DNA of 64,000 bases from Reinekea sp. G2M2-21 (GTDB taxonomy: Bacteria; Pseudomonadota; Gammaproteobacteria; Pseudomonadales; Natronospirillaceae): the NCBI RefSeq assembly GCF_015687175.1, contig NZ_JADPQG010000001.1, positions 1,302,001 to 1,366,000 on the forward strand. Direction: 5' to 3'. Position numbers and translations under genes: made by a program. The notes under the pieces were generated by a model. The model saw nothing but the letters and a program-made list of their open reading frames with translations. It ran no database searches and had not been told where the DNA came from. This document shows positions 1 through 8,868 of this stretch, in pieces (the stretch's first letter is position 1; each line of letters starts with the position of its first letter).

Positions 1-242
1 CCGACTGAATCAAAACCGTTATTTACCCAGGAAACAAGGTTTGCATTAACCAGAAACGAACCTAATAGGACGCCAACCACCACAGCGGTTCGATTCAACA
101 AGATGTAACAAGCGAGCGCGATGCCAGATGCTGGCCAGATAGCGCTGGCAAAGCCAGGAGGAATGGCGAGTAACAGACCAAATTTGCCAGCGAGGAAGTA
201 GGCAAACGCTGTGATCAGAACGTGCTTGCTAAATTGGGTCAT
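1..242 (-). CDS. MASE1-domain membrane sensor, N-terminal fragment
   Basis: An open frame starting at the ATG at 242 runs off the left edge of the window, so only the first 80 codons are present. The translation is strongly hydrophobic and contains the pattern LAIPPGFASAIWPASGIALA at about residues 26-45, typical of the start of MASE1 membrane-sensing domains. Such domains usually precede GGDEF/EAL or histidine-kinase modules, so this is probably a c-di-GMP or two-component sensor, but the output domain lies outside the window. No strong Shine-Dalgarno sequence is visible before the ATG. Confidence 0.7.
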   Translation of the reverse strand, partial: MTQFSKHVLITAFAYFLAGKFGLLLAIPPGFASAIWPASGIALACYILLNRTAVVVGVLLGSFLVNANLVSWVNNGFDSV

Positions 243-314
243 GTTAACCGATGGATGTGGACTTTTTAAAAGTGTAGATGAGCGTTGAATTAACGCCAGA
301 GTCCGTTCTTGTAA

Positions 315-344
315 CATACCGGTCAGGCGAACCTAACCGGTATG
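315..344. repeat. Perfect 9-bp inverted repeat between putA and the MASE1 gene
   Basis: CATACCGGT at 315-323 is matched by ACCGGTATG at 336-344 with a 12-bp spacer. No T-run follows on either strand, so it is a poor intrinsic terminator. It lies upstream of the MASE1 gene and downstream of putA, so it could be a regulator site or an RNA-processing hairpin. Confidence 0.4.
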
Positions 345-375
345 AAATTCGTCTCGTGATTAATTTGTGACGCTA

Positions 376-397
376 AGAGCGTAAACTTATGCGCTCT
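376..397 (-). terminator. Possible stem-loop just after putA
   Basis: AGAGCG (376-381) pairs with CGCTCT (392-397), extended by a G-U and an A-T pair, leaving a 6-nt loop. It begins 7 bp after the putA stop. There is no clear T-tract, so function as a terminator is only a suggestion. Confidence 0.25.
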
Positions 398-403
398 GAT
401 AGG

Positions 404-3400
404 TTATTCCGCCGCGGCAATCAAGCTCGCATTACCGCCGGCGGCGGTCGTATCGATGCACAGATGGCGTTCCAGTCGATAACGTTCCACTTGCAGATAT
501 TCGGTGACAAATGGAATGAGTTCGCCGTCCCGTTTTGCCAATGCGATACGGAAAGCCCGACCGTTCCGTGCATTTGGGTGTGAGATAACGGCTTTTATTC
601 CTTCGCAGTCCTCGAGTAACTCGGGGGCGAGAGCACCAAGCAGAACCTGAACGGGCCAATGTTGACGTTCAATCCGTTCGGCTATTGGACTCAATTCAGG
701 GGTAACCAGAATGACTTTATTGCCGGTTGCCAGTCCCATACAGGCCTGCTGGATACCAATGTCTGCGGAATCCGCAATGCATAGTATTGTGCCGCGCGAC
801 ACCCTGGATAATCGATTGAGTTCGCCAGTTGGCCCCGGCAAATCTGTCACAGTTTCATTCGACTCAGGCAGCTTTAGCCCAAGACTTTTAAACAGGTCTG
901 CAAGGATTACTCTGTCTTCATTGCCAGAGGAGATTGGTGCGATGTCGACCAGTTTGTCAATCGAATCGGCCAGATCGGCACCACTAATTTGTTGGGCGGG
1001 GAGGGGAGTGAGTTCGATTTCCGACCACGTCGGTTGGAAAAACCTTTTTACGTAGGCTGGCCCTCCCGCTTTGGGACCAGTTCCTGATAATCCCTCACCA
1101 CCAAAGGGCTGTGAGCCCACAATGGCACCAATTTGGTTACGATTCACATAGGTATTGCCGACATGTATTTGCGCTGAAACTTCAGCGAGGCGGGTATCCA
1201 TCCGAGAATGCAAACCAAAGGTTAAGCCATAGTTTTTGCTGTTGATGCTCTCAATGACGGCTTCAACCTGGTCTGCTTTGTAGGTGGCGACATGTAAAAC
1301 TGGCCCGAAGATTTCTTCTTCCAGATCGTCTATGCCCAACACTTTAATAACGGTAGGCGCGACAAACCGCCCATGTTCAGGTGCCACCAAGCTTTTTAAC
1401 ACCTGTCCTTTATTGGCAAATTTCTGGCAGTGTCGTTCAATTTTTTGTTGGGCGGTTTGATCAATCACCGGCCCGATGTCTGTTGACAAGTACCAGGGGT
1501 CGCCTAACGATAATTCGTCCATGGCACCGAACAGCATGGCTAGAAGATTGTCTGCGATGTCTTCTTGCACATAAAGGATACGAAGCGCGGAGCACCGTTG
1601 ACCGGCACTTTGAAACGCCGACGCGACGACGTCCCGAACAACCTGTTCAGGCAAAGCTGTGGAGTCAACCAACATGGCATTTAGGCCGCCGGTTTCCGCA
1701 ATAAGGGGGGTATGCGGCGCGAGATTTTTTGCCATCGCTCGGTTAATGGTTTGAGCCGTCTGGGTGGAGCCGGTAAAGCAAACACCATTAATTCGGGGGT
1801 CTGAGGTGAGTCGTGCGCCAACGGTCGCACCTGTCCCCGGAAGCAATTGAATGATTGCTTTGGGTATGCCGGCTTCGTGCATCAACTCGACGGCTCTGGC
1901 AGCGATTAACGGCGACTGTTCCGCCGGTTTGGCCAACACGGCGTTTCCGGCGGCGATCGCGGCAAGGATCTGGCCAGTAAAAATGGCTAACGGAAAATTC
2001 CAGGGCGAGATGCACGTGATGACACCACGGGATTGCAACTCTGTTAAATGTCCGTTGGCGCTCAGTTGTCGTATTTGTTGAGCATAGTAGCGGGCAAAAT
2101 CGACCGCTTCGCGCACCTCACCGACGGCGTCAGCCAATGTTTTACCCGCTTCCCGGGTGGCCAGTACAAAGAACTCGGCAGCATGGTGCTCATATAGGTC
2201 GGCGACCTTCTCTAATGCACTGGCACGAGTTTCGACGTCGGTAACCGCCCAGGATGGAAAGTTCTCGACTGCGTCAGTAATGGCTTGATCGACATCGATG
2301 TCTGTCGCCCAGGTGACCTGACCCACAATATCGTTTGGGTCTGCTGGATTGGTGACTGTGTGGTTTTCATTTCCCGAGTAGTAGGGTTGAGCCAACAATG
2401 GGGTGGCTTGCCAGTGTTTGTTCTTCAGCTCATTCCTTTGTTTTTCAAGGTCGGCCACGACGAGAGGGTCGGTTAAATCCCATCCTTTGGCATTGCAGCG
2501 ATGGGCGCCAAACAAATCTTTTGGTTTCACAATGACCTGGCTTTCTTTAACGCCACCCAGACGTTTCACTTCCACAAAAGGGTCTTTGGCTATTTGTTCG
2601 GGTGAAATTGAGGTATCCACAATCTGATTCACAAATGAACTGTTGGCCCCATTTTCCAGCAAACGACGCACCAAATATGCGAGTAAGTCTTGATGTTGGC
2701 CCACCGGTGCATAAATTCTACATCGGGTTTCTCCCATTCCATGCACGATATCATGTAACGATTCGCCCATGCCGTGTAAGCGCTGAAATTCGAAGCTGTC
2801 GCTGCGCAAACCCTTCGCCAGGGTCATGACCGCGGCAACCGAATAGGCATTGTGGGTCGCAAATTGTGGATAGATCCGATCTGTTTTCGACAATAGGTTT
2901 TTGGCACAACACAGAAACGACACATCGGAGTGCACTTTTCGGGTGTATACCGGAAACCCTTCCAGTCCCAGTGTTTGCGCGCGTTTGATCTCGGCATCCC
3001 AATAGGCGCCTTTAACCAGGCGAACCATTATTTTGCGATCCAATTGGTTGGCTAATGCATAAAGCCATTCGATAACAAACGACGCACGCTGACCAAAGGC
3101 TTGGACCACAACACCAAACCCTTGCCATCCTTCGAGTTCTGGAGAGCGCAAGACGGATTCAATAATATCCAGAGAGAGATCCAGCCGATCGGCTTCTTCG
3201 GCATCAATGTTGAACCCCATATTGGCTTCAGCCGCCATAATGGCCAGGCGACGGGTACGATCAACCAGTTCGGTTTTAACCCGTTCTTGCTTGGCGAATT
3301 CGTATCTTGGGTGTAGGGCGGATAATTTAACCGAAATGCCAGGGTTTTCGGCAACTTGCGCGTGGGTGCACAAGGGCGCCAGTGTCGCAATGGCTTGTTT

Positions 3401-4051
3401 ATAGTCATTAAAATGCTTAAGAGCGTCATGCTCTGTACGTGCTGCTTCCCCGAGCATGTCGTAAGAGTAGGTATAGCCTCGGTCTTCCAGTTTAGCTGCT
3501 CGTTTTAAAGCTTCATGGATATCTTGACCCAATACAAATTGTCGGCCGAGCTCTTTCATGGCTTGCGCAACGGCGACACGAACGACAGGTTCGCCAAGTC
3601 GTTTAATGACGCCTTTAATGGTTGAATTAAGGCCCGGGTCGGTAGCAGGGGATATCAGTTTTCCGGTTAACATCAATGCCCAGGTGGAACTGTTTACGAG
3701 TCCGGACGTTGATTTTCCGATGTGATCCCGCCACTGACCAAAAGCGACTTTGTCTTCAATGAGCTTATCAATGGTATGGGCATCCGGTACGCGTAAGAGT
3801 GCTTCTGCGAGACACATCAGGGCGACGCCTTCTTTCGTCGATAAACCGTATTCAGCCAAAAAGTTTTCCATTAGCGTTGGTTTGCTGGACGCTCTGACCT
3901 GACGCACCAGATCGGCGGCACTGTTCGACGCTTGTGTTCTTTCTGTTTCAGATATCCCCGAGCCTTCGATTAGTTGGGTCAAGGTTGCTGATTCATCAGC
4001 GAGGTAGTGAGCTCGGATTGCGCTGCGCAGTTTTGTTATTGTCATGTCCAT
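404..4051 (-). CDS. putA: Bifunctional proline dehydrogenase / 1-pyrroline-5-carboxylate dehydrogenase PutA
   Basis: PutA oxidises proline to glutamate in two steps, the first FAD-dependent and linked to the respiratory quinone pool, the second NAD-dependent. The 1215-residue product shows a proline dehydrogenase barrel (about 190-480, ending in the substrate-binding stretch YLVRRLLENGANSS) and an aldehyde dehydrogenase domain with SPWNFP (682-687), FTGSTQTA (759-766), the catalytic-base motif IAETGG (near 786) and the nucleophile in GQRCSA (Cys near 820). About 200 further residues form the C-terminal domain of long PutA proteins. The N-terminus lacks the ribbon-helix-helix DNA-binding domain of E. 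coli PutA (1320 residues), so it should not be its own repressor. The ATG is preceded by GGAGAG. It follows putP on the same strand. Confidence 0.95.
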   Translation of the reverse strand: MDMTITKLRSAIRAHYLADESATLTQLIEGSGISETERTQASNSAADLVRQVRASSKPTLMENFLAEYGLSTKEGVALMCLAEALLRVPDAHTIDKLIEDKVAFGQWRDHIGKSTSGLVNSSTWALMLTGKLISPATDPGLNSTIKGVIKRLGEPVVRVAVAQAMKELGRQFVLGQDIHEALKRAAKLEDRGYTYSYDMLGEAARTEHDALKHFNDYKQAIATLAPLCTHAQVAENPGISVKLSALHPRYEFAKQERVKTELVDRTRRLAIMAAEANMGFNIDAEEADRLDLSLDIIESVLRSPELEGWQGFGVVVQAFGQRASFVIEWLYALANQLDRKIMVRLVKGAYWDAEIKRAQTLGLEGFPVYTRKVHSDVSFLCCAKNLLSKTDRIYPQFATHNAYSVAAVMTLAKGLRSDSFEFQRLHGMGESLHDIVHGMGETRCRIYAPVGQHQDLLAYLVRRLLENGANSSFVNQIVDTSISPEQIAKDPFVEVKRLGGVKESQVIVKPKDLFGAHRCNAKGWDLTDPLVVADLEKQRNELKNKHWQATPLLAQPYYSGNENHTVTNPADPNDIVGQVTWATDIDVDQAITDAVENFPSWAVTDVETRASALEKVADLYEHHAAEFFVLATREAGKTLADAVGEVREAVDFARYYAQQIRQLSANGHLTELQSRGVITCISPWNFPLAIFTGQILAAIAAGNAVLAKPAEQSPLIAARAVELMHEAGIPKAIIQLLPGTGATVGARLTSDPRINGVCFTGSTQTAQTINRAMAKNLAPHTPLIAETGGLNAMLVDSTALPEQVVRDVVASAFQSAGQRCSALRILYVQEDIADNLLAMLFGAMDELSLGDPWYLSTDIGPVIDQTAQQKIERHCQKFANKGQVLKSLVAPEHGRFVAPTVIKVLGIDDLEEEIFGPVLHVATYKADQVEAVIESINSKNYGLTFGLHSRMDTRLAEVSAQIHVGNTYVNRNQIGAIVGSQPFGGEGLSGTGPKAGGPAYVKRFFQPTWSEIELTPLPAQQISGADLADSIDKLVDIAPISSGNEDRVILADLFKSLGLKLPESNETVTDLPGPTGELNRLSRVSRGTILCIADSADIGIQQACMGLATGNKVILVTPELSPIAERIERQHWPVQVLLGALAPELLEDCEGIKAVISHPNARNGRAFRIALAKRDGELIPFVTEYLQVERYRLERHLCIDTTAAGGNASLIAAAE

Positions 4052-4269
4052 GTTTTCTCTCCGGTGGATGAAAACCTAAGTTCATCCCTTTGTCTTATCA
4101 TGAGTACTTTTATTGATAATCATTCTACGAAGGAGTTACGGTCATACTTCCCGATTTCAGTAAAAATCTAGTGAAATATAGCGTTTTTAAGTGGCTTTGT
4201 AGGGATAATGCTTTGCGTTGTTAGGCTGTTTAAGAGAATTTTTGACGAGGCGATGCGTTAAACTCATCT

Positions 4270-4311
4270 AAGAACAACCAGCGGCTGACATTTTACCGTT
4301 CATACCGCTGG
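4270..4311 (-). terminator. Candidate terminator after putP
   Basis: On the minus strand CCAGCGG and CCGCTGG (4311-4305 and 4284-4278) can pair around a 20-nt loop and are followed by the T-rich stretch TTGTTCTT. It lies just after the putP stop and before putA, so it may separate or attenuate the two put genes. Confidence 0.4.
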
Positions 4312-4327
4312 CGAGTTGAGCTGTTAA

Positions 4328-5794
4328 TTACTGTTGCAGTTCCCGTTCAACAGAATCAAAGCGCGCATTAATCGACGCAGAAGGTTCTTTGGTGGCTAAC
4401 GATACGACAAACACGGCAATCGTCGCCAGAATGACCCCAGGAATGATTTCGTATAAATCAAACCAACCACCTTCGAGTTGCTTCCATATCACCACTGTCA
4501 AGCCACCCACGGCAATACCAGCAACAGCGCCCCAGCGATTCATCCGTTTCCAATAAAGACTGATGATTAACGCCGGGCCAAATGCAGCACCGAAGCCCGC
4601 CCATGCGTAGGATACAAGCGACAATACGCCCGAGTTCTCATCCAGGGCCAGTAAGGTGGCGATCACTGCGATACATATGACGGCGAGACGTCCAACCTTT
4701 ACCAGGTGTTCTTGGGTCGCATCCTTCTTAACGATCGCTTTGTAGAAATCTTCAGCCAACACAGACGATGACACCAATAACTGTGAGTCCGCGGTACTCA
4801 TGATTGCTGCCAAAATCGCCGCGAGTAATACGCCTGCAACGGCAGGGTGGAACAAGGCATCGACCATCACCATAAACACGGTTTCGGTATCGCCCAAGCC
4901 TTCTTTGAAATAGGCAATGGCGAACATGCCCACCAGTACCGAGCCCAGCATAGACATACCGGTCCACACAACGGCAATGCGGCGCGCAGCGGGAACGGCG
5001 TCTTTACTGCTGATTCCTTTGAAGCGGGCTAGAATGTGGGGTTGTCCAAAGTAACCCAGACCCCAACCCAGCAGCGAAAGGGTACCAATCAGGGTGATTT
5101 GAGAACCATCTGCTTCGGTAAACATGTTGAGAAACTCGGGGTTAATATCGGAAATTGTCTGGAAGGTTTGACCAATACCGCCTAATTGCGTTAAAGCGAT
5201 GACAGGAACCAGAATTAAGGCTCCGACCATTAACAGCCCCTGAATGACATCGGTCCAGGACACGGCCAGGTATCCTCCAAAAAGAGTGTAAGAAATCACG
5301 GCCACCGCACCAAAGATGACCGCGAACTGGTAGTCTAGTCCGAATACGGTTTCGAACAATTTACCACCTGCCACCAAGCCCGAACTGGTATAAAACAGGA
5401 AAAAAACCAACACAAAAAATGCGGCAACAACGCGGATTGCGTGACTGTTGTCTTCGAAGCGCTTCTCAAAGAAGGCTGGTAGGGTGAGGGCGTCTTCGGC
5501 TTTATAGGAATACACCCGCAATCTCCGTGCAACAATCAGCCAATTCAACCAGGTACCAATCAATAAGCCGCCAGCTAACCAGAACGCATTAAAGCCTGCT
5601 GCCATGGCGTAGCCTGGTAGCCCCAACAATAGCCACCCACTCATGTCGGATGCGCCGGCGCTCAGCGCGCTTGGAAAAGGTCCTAGATTACGTCCCCCTA
5701 AAACGTAATCCGATAAATTTTGTGTGCGCCGGTAAGCGACCACGCCAATGGCTAACATGGCCGCGAGATAGACAATAAAAGTCAACGTAATCAT
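4328..5794 (-). CDS. putP: Sodium/proline symporter PutP
   Basis: PutP imports proline with Na+ across the inner membrane and belongs to the sodium:solute symporter family. The 488-residue product has about 13 hydrophobic segments and family signatures such as GGRNLGPFPSALSAGASDMS and GWGLGYFGQPHILARF. I chose the ATG at 5794 because AGAGAGG sits about 6 nt upstream, whereas the in-frame ATGs 30-33 bp further upstream have no ribosome-binding site. It lies upstream of putA on the same strand (276-bp gap) and is divergent from an Lrp-type regulator, a standard proline-utilisation layout. Confidence 0.93.
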   Translation of the reverse strand: MITLTFIVYLAAMLAIGVVAYRRTQNLSDYVLGGRNLGPFPSALSAGASDMSGWLLLGLPGYAMAAGFNAFWLAGGLLIGTWLNWLIVARRLRVYSYKAEDALTLPAFFEKRFEDNSHAIRVVAAFFVLVFFLFYTSSGLVAGGKLFETVFGLDYQFAVIFGAVAVISYTLFGGYLAVSWTDVIQGLLMVGALILVPVIALTQLGGIGQTFQTISDINPEFLNMFTEADGSQITLIGTLSLLGWGLGYFGQPHILARFKGISSKDAVPAARRIAVVWTGMSMLGSVLVGMFAIAYFKEGLGDTETVFMVMVDALFHPAVAGVLLAAILAAIMSTADSQLLVSSSVLAEDFYKAIVKKDATQEHLVKVGRLAVICIAVIATLLALDENSGVLSLVSYAWAGFGAAFGPALIISLYWKRMNRWGAVAGIAVGGLTVVIWKQLEGGWFDLYEIIPGVILATIAVFVVSLATKEPSASINARFDSVERELQQ

Positions 5795-6216
5795 TTTTTC
5801 CTCTCTTGTTATATTTTTAATCATCACTTGCGAGCAAGTGTGCGTCGTTCCTGACGGTGGGAAGGTTGTTGAGGCTAAAGAGCTCTATTCTTATTTGAAT
5901 GATCTTGTAGCGCCTCACCAATAGTGCCAAAGAGAACCTGATCAAGATTAAAACAAAATGCTTGGGCGATTCTCCTAAGATTATCTCTCTGTTAGGAAAT
6001 ATTCTCATTTTCATGTCGCGTAATAGAGATTCCACTTTATGGGTTGCAAAACAGAGTTCGGTGCTCAACACGGACTAAAAAAAGCCTGTTCAGCCCTCTT
6101 TTTTCGTAACTGGATTCGATGCGAATGTCTATCAATTCGTTGACAATAGTCGATTTGTGCTGTTTTCTGTAAATATATTTACTTTAAAACCATTTGAGTC
6201 TGGGTGAGTAGTGATT
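5795..6216. promoter_or_regulatory. Divergent control region between putP and the Lrp-type regulator
   Basis: This 422-bp AT-rich region should hold the promoters of both genes. For the rightward gene, TTGACA at 6140-6145 is a good -35 box, with only a weak -10 (TTTTCT) at the right distance. A perfect 14-bp AT-rich palindrome lies at 6169-6182. Between 5817 and 6071 there is a leftward open frame, but its product resembles no family and has no ribosome-binding site, so I do not call a gene. Confidence 0.5.
6169..6182. promoter_or_regulatory. 14-bp perfect palindrome, candidate Lrp-type operator
   Basis: GTAAATATATTTAC is a perfect palindrome 35 bp upstream of the regulator's start and just downstream of the TTGACA box. 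AT-rich palindromes are typical of Lrp/AsnC binding sites, and many such regulators repress their own gene. Autoregulation is an inference from position and composition. Confidence 0.45.
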
Positions 6217-6693
6217 ATGGAACAGCTGGATAAGCTTGATTTGGCCATTCTTCAGGAGTTGCAAACCAATGGCCGTATTACCGTAACTGAGTTGGCTTCT
6301 CGTGTTGGATTGTCGAAAACACCTTGCCAAATCCGTATGAGGAAGCTTGAAGAGCAAGGCTACATATTGGGTTATGTGGCGTTGGTGGATCAGAAGAAGA
6401 TTGGCATTAAGTACGTTGCCTTTGTGCAGGTGTCGTTGTCCGATACGAGAACCAGAGCACTCAATGCGTTCAACGAAGCCGTTAGAACGGTTCCTGAAAT
6501 TGAGCAGTGCTACATGATTGCCGCCAGCTTTGATTACCTGCTCAAGGTTAGGACCTCGGATATGGACAATTACCGACGTATACTTGGTGAAAAAATTTCC
6601 TCCTTGCCATATGTCACCCAAACCAGCACGTTTGTGGTAATGGAAGAGGTCAAAGATATAGAGTCACGCTTTACCCAAGCATCAGGTAACTAA
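6217..6693 (+). CDS. Lrp/AsnC-family regulator, likely proline-responsive (PutR-type)
   Basis: The product (158 residues from the ATG at 6217) has an N-terminal winged helix-turn-helix (LDLAILQELQTNGRITVTEL, then SRVGLSKTPCQIRMRKLEEQ) and a C-terminal ligand-sensing RAM domain. The ATG at 6217 sits 8 nt after GGGTGAG, which favours it over the GTG two codons earlier. It is divergent from putP-putA. Lrp-type activators next to putA are known in alphaproteobacteria (PutR), so a role in proline-induced activation of putP and putA is likely. PutA here has no DNA-binding domain, so a separate regulator is needed. Family is certain; the ligand is inferred. Confidence 0.85.
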   Translation: MEQLDKLDLAILQELQTNGRITVTELASRVGLSKTPCQIRMRKLEEQGYILGYVALVDQKKIGIKYVAFVQVSLSDTRTRALNAFNEAVRTVPEIEQCYMIAASFDYLLKVRTSDMDNYRRILGEKISSLPYVTQTSTFVVMEEVKDIESRFTQASGN

Positions 6694-7110
6694 ATCAATC
6701 GAATGCTATGTGCGGGTTAGCGCGGGTTATAAATTTGAGTGTCCTGAACTTATATCAGCATAAGAAGCTGCGAGGTTTAGGTTTGGTAGATTGAATCATC
6801 GACACATAGGTCATCACTTATTTGGTGAACTGAACTTGGAAACTTTGTACTGAAAAGCAGATTCAAACAACGAAATCGAACACTCATCCCTATTTCCTGT
6901 AATCTTTATTACAGGAAATAGGGATGAGTGTTTATAGACCCTCCTTTAGGCCCCATTTCCAAACACCTCGCGTGAAATAATTACCAACGCTTTCGTTTTC
7001 GATAAGCAACTCTTTGTTTACCAGTAAACCCCTTACTCCTGCGAAGATCCTATAGTTCATTTGCCACAGCTCCTTTAGACTGAAGATAAATTCCCGGAAT
7101 CACTGTCTCT
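6694..7110. other. Gene-free stretch with a long perfect hairpin
   Basis: This 417-bp interval holds no credible reading frame. It contains a tandem pair of GCGGGTTA (6712-6719 and 6722-6729) and the 54-bp hairpin at 6879-6932. The remainder is AT-rich with no clear promoter that I could pick out for the downstream carrier gene. Confidence 0.6.
6879..6932. repeat. Perfect inverted repeat, 25-bp arms with 4-nt loop
   Basis: Positions 6879-6903 and 6908-6932 are exact reverse complements separated by CTTT. The stem is mixed in composition, contains TATTTCCTGTAAT on the left arm, and is not followed by a T-run on either strand. It is much longer than the other terminator-like hairpins in the window. 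It may be a remnant of a small mobile element, an RNA-stability structure or a protein-binding cruciform. Confidence 0.9.
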
Positions 7111-8028
7111 ATGTTGCCGTTCATTCAAGCGCTCATTCCCATCATCGTGCTCATAGTCATCGGTTACGTTTTAAAACGCGTCACCTTTTTAGCGGATGAT
7201 ATTTGGGCTGGCATTGAAAAACTTACCTATTACGTGATGTTTCCAGCTTTACTGATCTATACGCTGGCCCGTCAGGATATTCATGGCACTCCCTGGCCAC
7301 TGATGTTATTTGTCACTGGTGTTTCACTGCTGGGTGCCGCTGCGGTGCTAATCGCTTGGTTTCACTGGCGCCACTCAACGTCAGCAGCGACCTTTACGTC
7401 TATCTTTCAAGGTGGTGTTCGGTTTAATACCTACATCGCGCTGTCCGTCTCCGGTGCTTTTTACGGTGAGCAAGGTTTAGCGCTGGCGTCACTGTGCGCT
7501 GGTTTTATGATTGTCATTATCAATCTTCTGTGTGTCAGCGTGTTTGCCCTATATGGCGATAAACAGCGACCTTCAGCGAAGACCTACCTGAAACAGATTG
7601 CTTACAATCCACTCATTGTCGGGTGTGCTATTGGCTGGCTCCTGAGCCTCACCGGTATTGGACTGCCTGGCGTCAGTATGGATGTCTTTGAAATAATTGG
7701 TCGGGCGGCATTGCCCATCGGGTTATTGGCCGTGGGTGCAGCGCTTAAGCCAAGGTTGATTCCTGGTCATTTAAAGTCAATTTCAGTCGCCAGCGTAGTT
7801 CAGTTTCTGATAAAGCCAGCTCTGGTATTCTCGCTGGCATCCTTGATTGGTTTGCCCACATTGTCGTTTGACGTCATTCTTATTGCCTTTATTTCGCCAA
7901 CGGCCTCTTCAGCCTATATTTTGGCCCGTCAACTTGGTGGTGATCTTGAGACCATGGCGTCGATCATAACCCTGCAAACCATCCTAGCCTTTGGTGTAAT
8001 GCCTCTGTGGGCAGTATTTCTTGCTTAG
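7111..8028 (+). CDS. AEC-family transporter (auxin efflux carrier / malonate carrier type)
   Basis: The 305-residue product is an inner-membrane protein with about ten hydrophobic segments in two halves, beginning MLPFIQALIPIIVLIVIGYV. The segments FPALLIYTLA, QGGVRFNTYIAL, AALPIGLLAVGAAL and FISPTASSAYILARQLGGD match the AEC fold, related to bacterial malonate transporters (MdcF). The substrate cannot be read from sequence. It stands alone, with the 54-bp hairpin upstream. Only a weak GGAA precedes the ATG. Confidence 0.85.
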   Translation: MLPFIQALIPIIVLIVIGYVLKRVTFLADDIWAGIEKLTYYVMFPALLIYTLARQDIHGTPWPLMLFVTGVSLLGAAAVLIAWFHWRHSTSAATFTSIFQGGVRFNTYIALSVSGAFYGEQGLALASLCAGFMIVIINLLCVSVFALYGDKQRPSAKTYLKQIAYNPLIVGCAIGWLLSLTGIGLPGVSMDVFEIIGRAALPIGLLAVGAALKPRLIPGHLKSISVASVVQFLIKPALVFSLASLIGLPTLSFDVILIAFISPTASSAYILARQLGGDLETMASIITLQTILAFGVMPLWAVFLA

Positions 8029-8181
8029 ACAAATGCGATGTTAAATATCGGCATTGGCCTACCGTTTTCCACTGAATTTCTGGACTGACCAAATCCAGAT
8101 CAATAGTTTCGGCAGTTTTGTCTGCGTTGTCGCATGAGAGGCCCTATACTGCGCGTAATATTCAATTGCATGGAACTTCAA

Positions 8182-8694
8182 ATGAAAAAAACCTTAATCA
8201 TATCCGTGGCGGGAAAAGACCAGGATGGTTTCATCAATACCTTGACCGTGAAGACGAAGGCATTGGGTGGCAAGTGGCTGGCGAATAAACTGGCCCATCT
8301 TGACGGCCATATCGCCGGTTTATTGAAAATGGAAATAGACGCGGAACAGATTGATGCCTTTAAAACCATGATGACTGAGTTTGATCATATTGAGGCAACC
8401 TATTATGACTCGACAGATATGGACTACCGTCATGAAACAAACTCAGTTCAATTGACGATTGAAGGCGAAGATCGCAGTGGGTTGACCAGCGATATTACGC
8501 GTTTGTTATTTGATCAAGATGTAAAAGTTGAACATTTTGAGAGTCAGCGATATCCGGTTATTGGTCTCGGTACCGGTGTCTTCGAAGCTCATCTGGAAGT
8601 GCGCCTACCCGCTTCGGTAACCGTTGACACTCTAAAAGACAGCTTGGAAACCCTGGGTGGCGGTCTGCGGGTTTTTCTATCTGAAACCGCCTGA
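8182..8694 (+). CDS. ACT-domain protein of the GcvR family
   Basis: The 170-residue product has two ACT-like domains: MKKTLIISVAGKDQDGFINTL at the start and SVQLTIEGEDRSGLTSDITR in the second half. This is the layout of GcvR, the accessory repressor of the glycine cleavage system, which has no DNA-binding domain and acts through GcvA. No gcv gene is nearby, so the target is unknown. The frame extends upstream to 8134, but I chose the ATG at 8182 because the product then begins at the domain, and GGAA lies 7 nt before it. Confidence 0.75.
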   Translation: MKKTLIISVAGKDQDGFINTLTVKTKALGGKWLANKLAHLDGHIAGLLKMEIDAEQIDAFKTMMTEFDHIEATYYDSTDMDYRHETNSVQLTIEGEDRSGLTSDITRLLFDQDVKVEHFESQRYPVIGLGTGVFEAHLEVRLPASVTVDTLKDSLETLGGGLRVFLSETA

Positions 8695-8730
8695 TGATCT
8701 GCTCCCCTTTTCTGGAAATATGAGCTTCTG

Positions 8731-8757
8731 AGCCCCGCCAACCGGGGCTTTATTATT
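8731..8757 (+). terminator. Rho-independent terminator after the GcvR-like gene
   Basis: AGCCCCG (8731-8737) pairs perfectly with CGGGGCT (8743-8749) around a 5-nt loop and is followed by TTATTATTT. Confidence 0.85.
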
Positions 8758-8818
8758 TCTAATCAGATTGAATTGTCGTGAACGATACGCAAAAGTGCGA
8801 AAACCGCTTACTATTACA

Positions 8819-8839
8819 AATTGATATACTGTATCATTT
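8819..8839. promoter_or_regulatory. Near-palindromic 21-bp box, candidate Zur/Fur-type operator
   Basis: Around the centre at 8829 the bases pair symmetrically except at two positions (8821/8837 and 8827/8831); the core reads TGATATACTGTATCA. Length and AT-richness resemble metalloregulator boxes of the Fur/Zur superfamily. It lies 30 bp before the small ORF and 123 bp before the metal-transporter genes. The assignment to Zur rests on that context. Confidence 0.4.
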
Positions 8840-8868
8840 GCGACAATTTACGCTTACGCCTCTTTTTT

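Noticed and set aside
1851-2081. Plus-strand open frames opposite putA
   Set aside because: They are shadows of the strongly conserved putA frame and encode compositionally odd peptides.
5817-6071. 84-codon leftward ORF upstream of putP
   Set aside because: Its product has no family features, no ribosome-binding site is seen, and it lies in the divergent promoter region of putP and the regulator.
8134-8181. Extended N-terminus of the GcvR-like protein
   Set aside because: The extra 16 residues are not ACT-like, and the family start fits ATG 8182.
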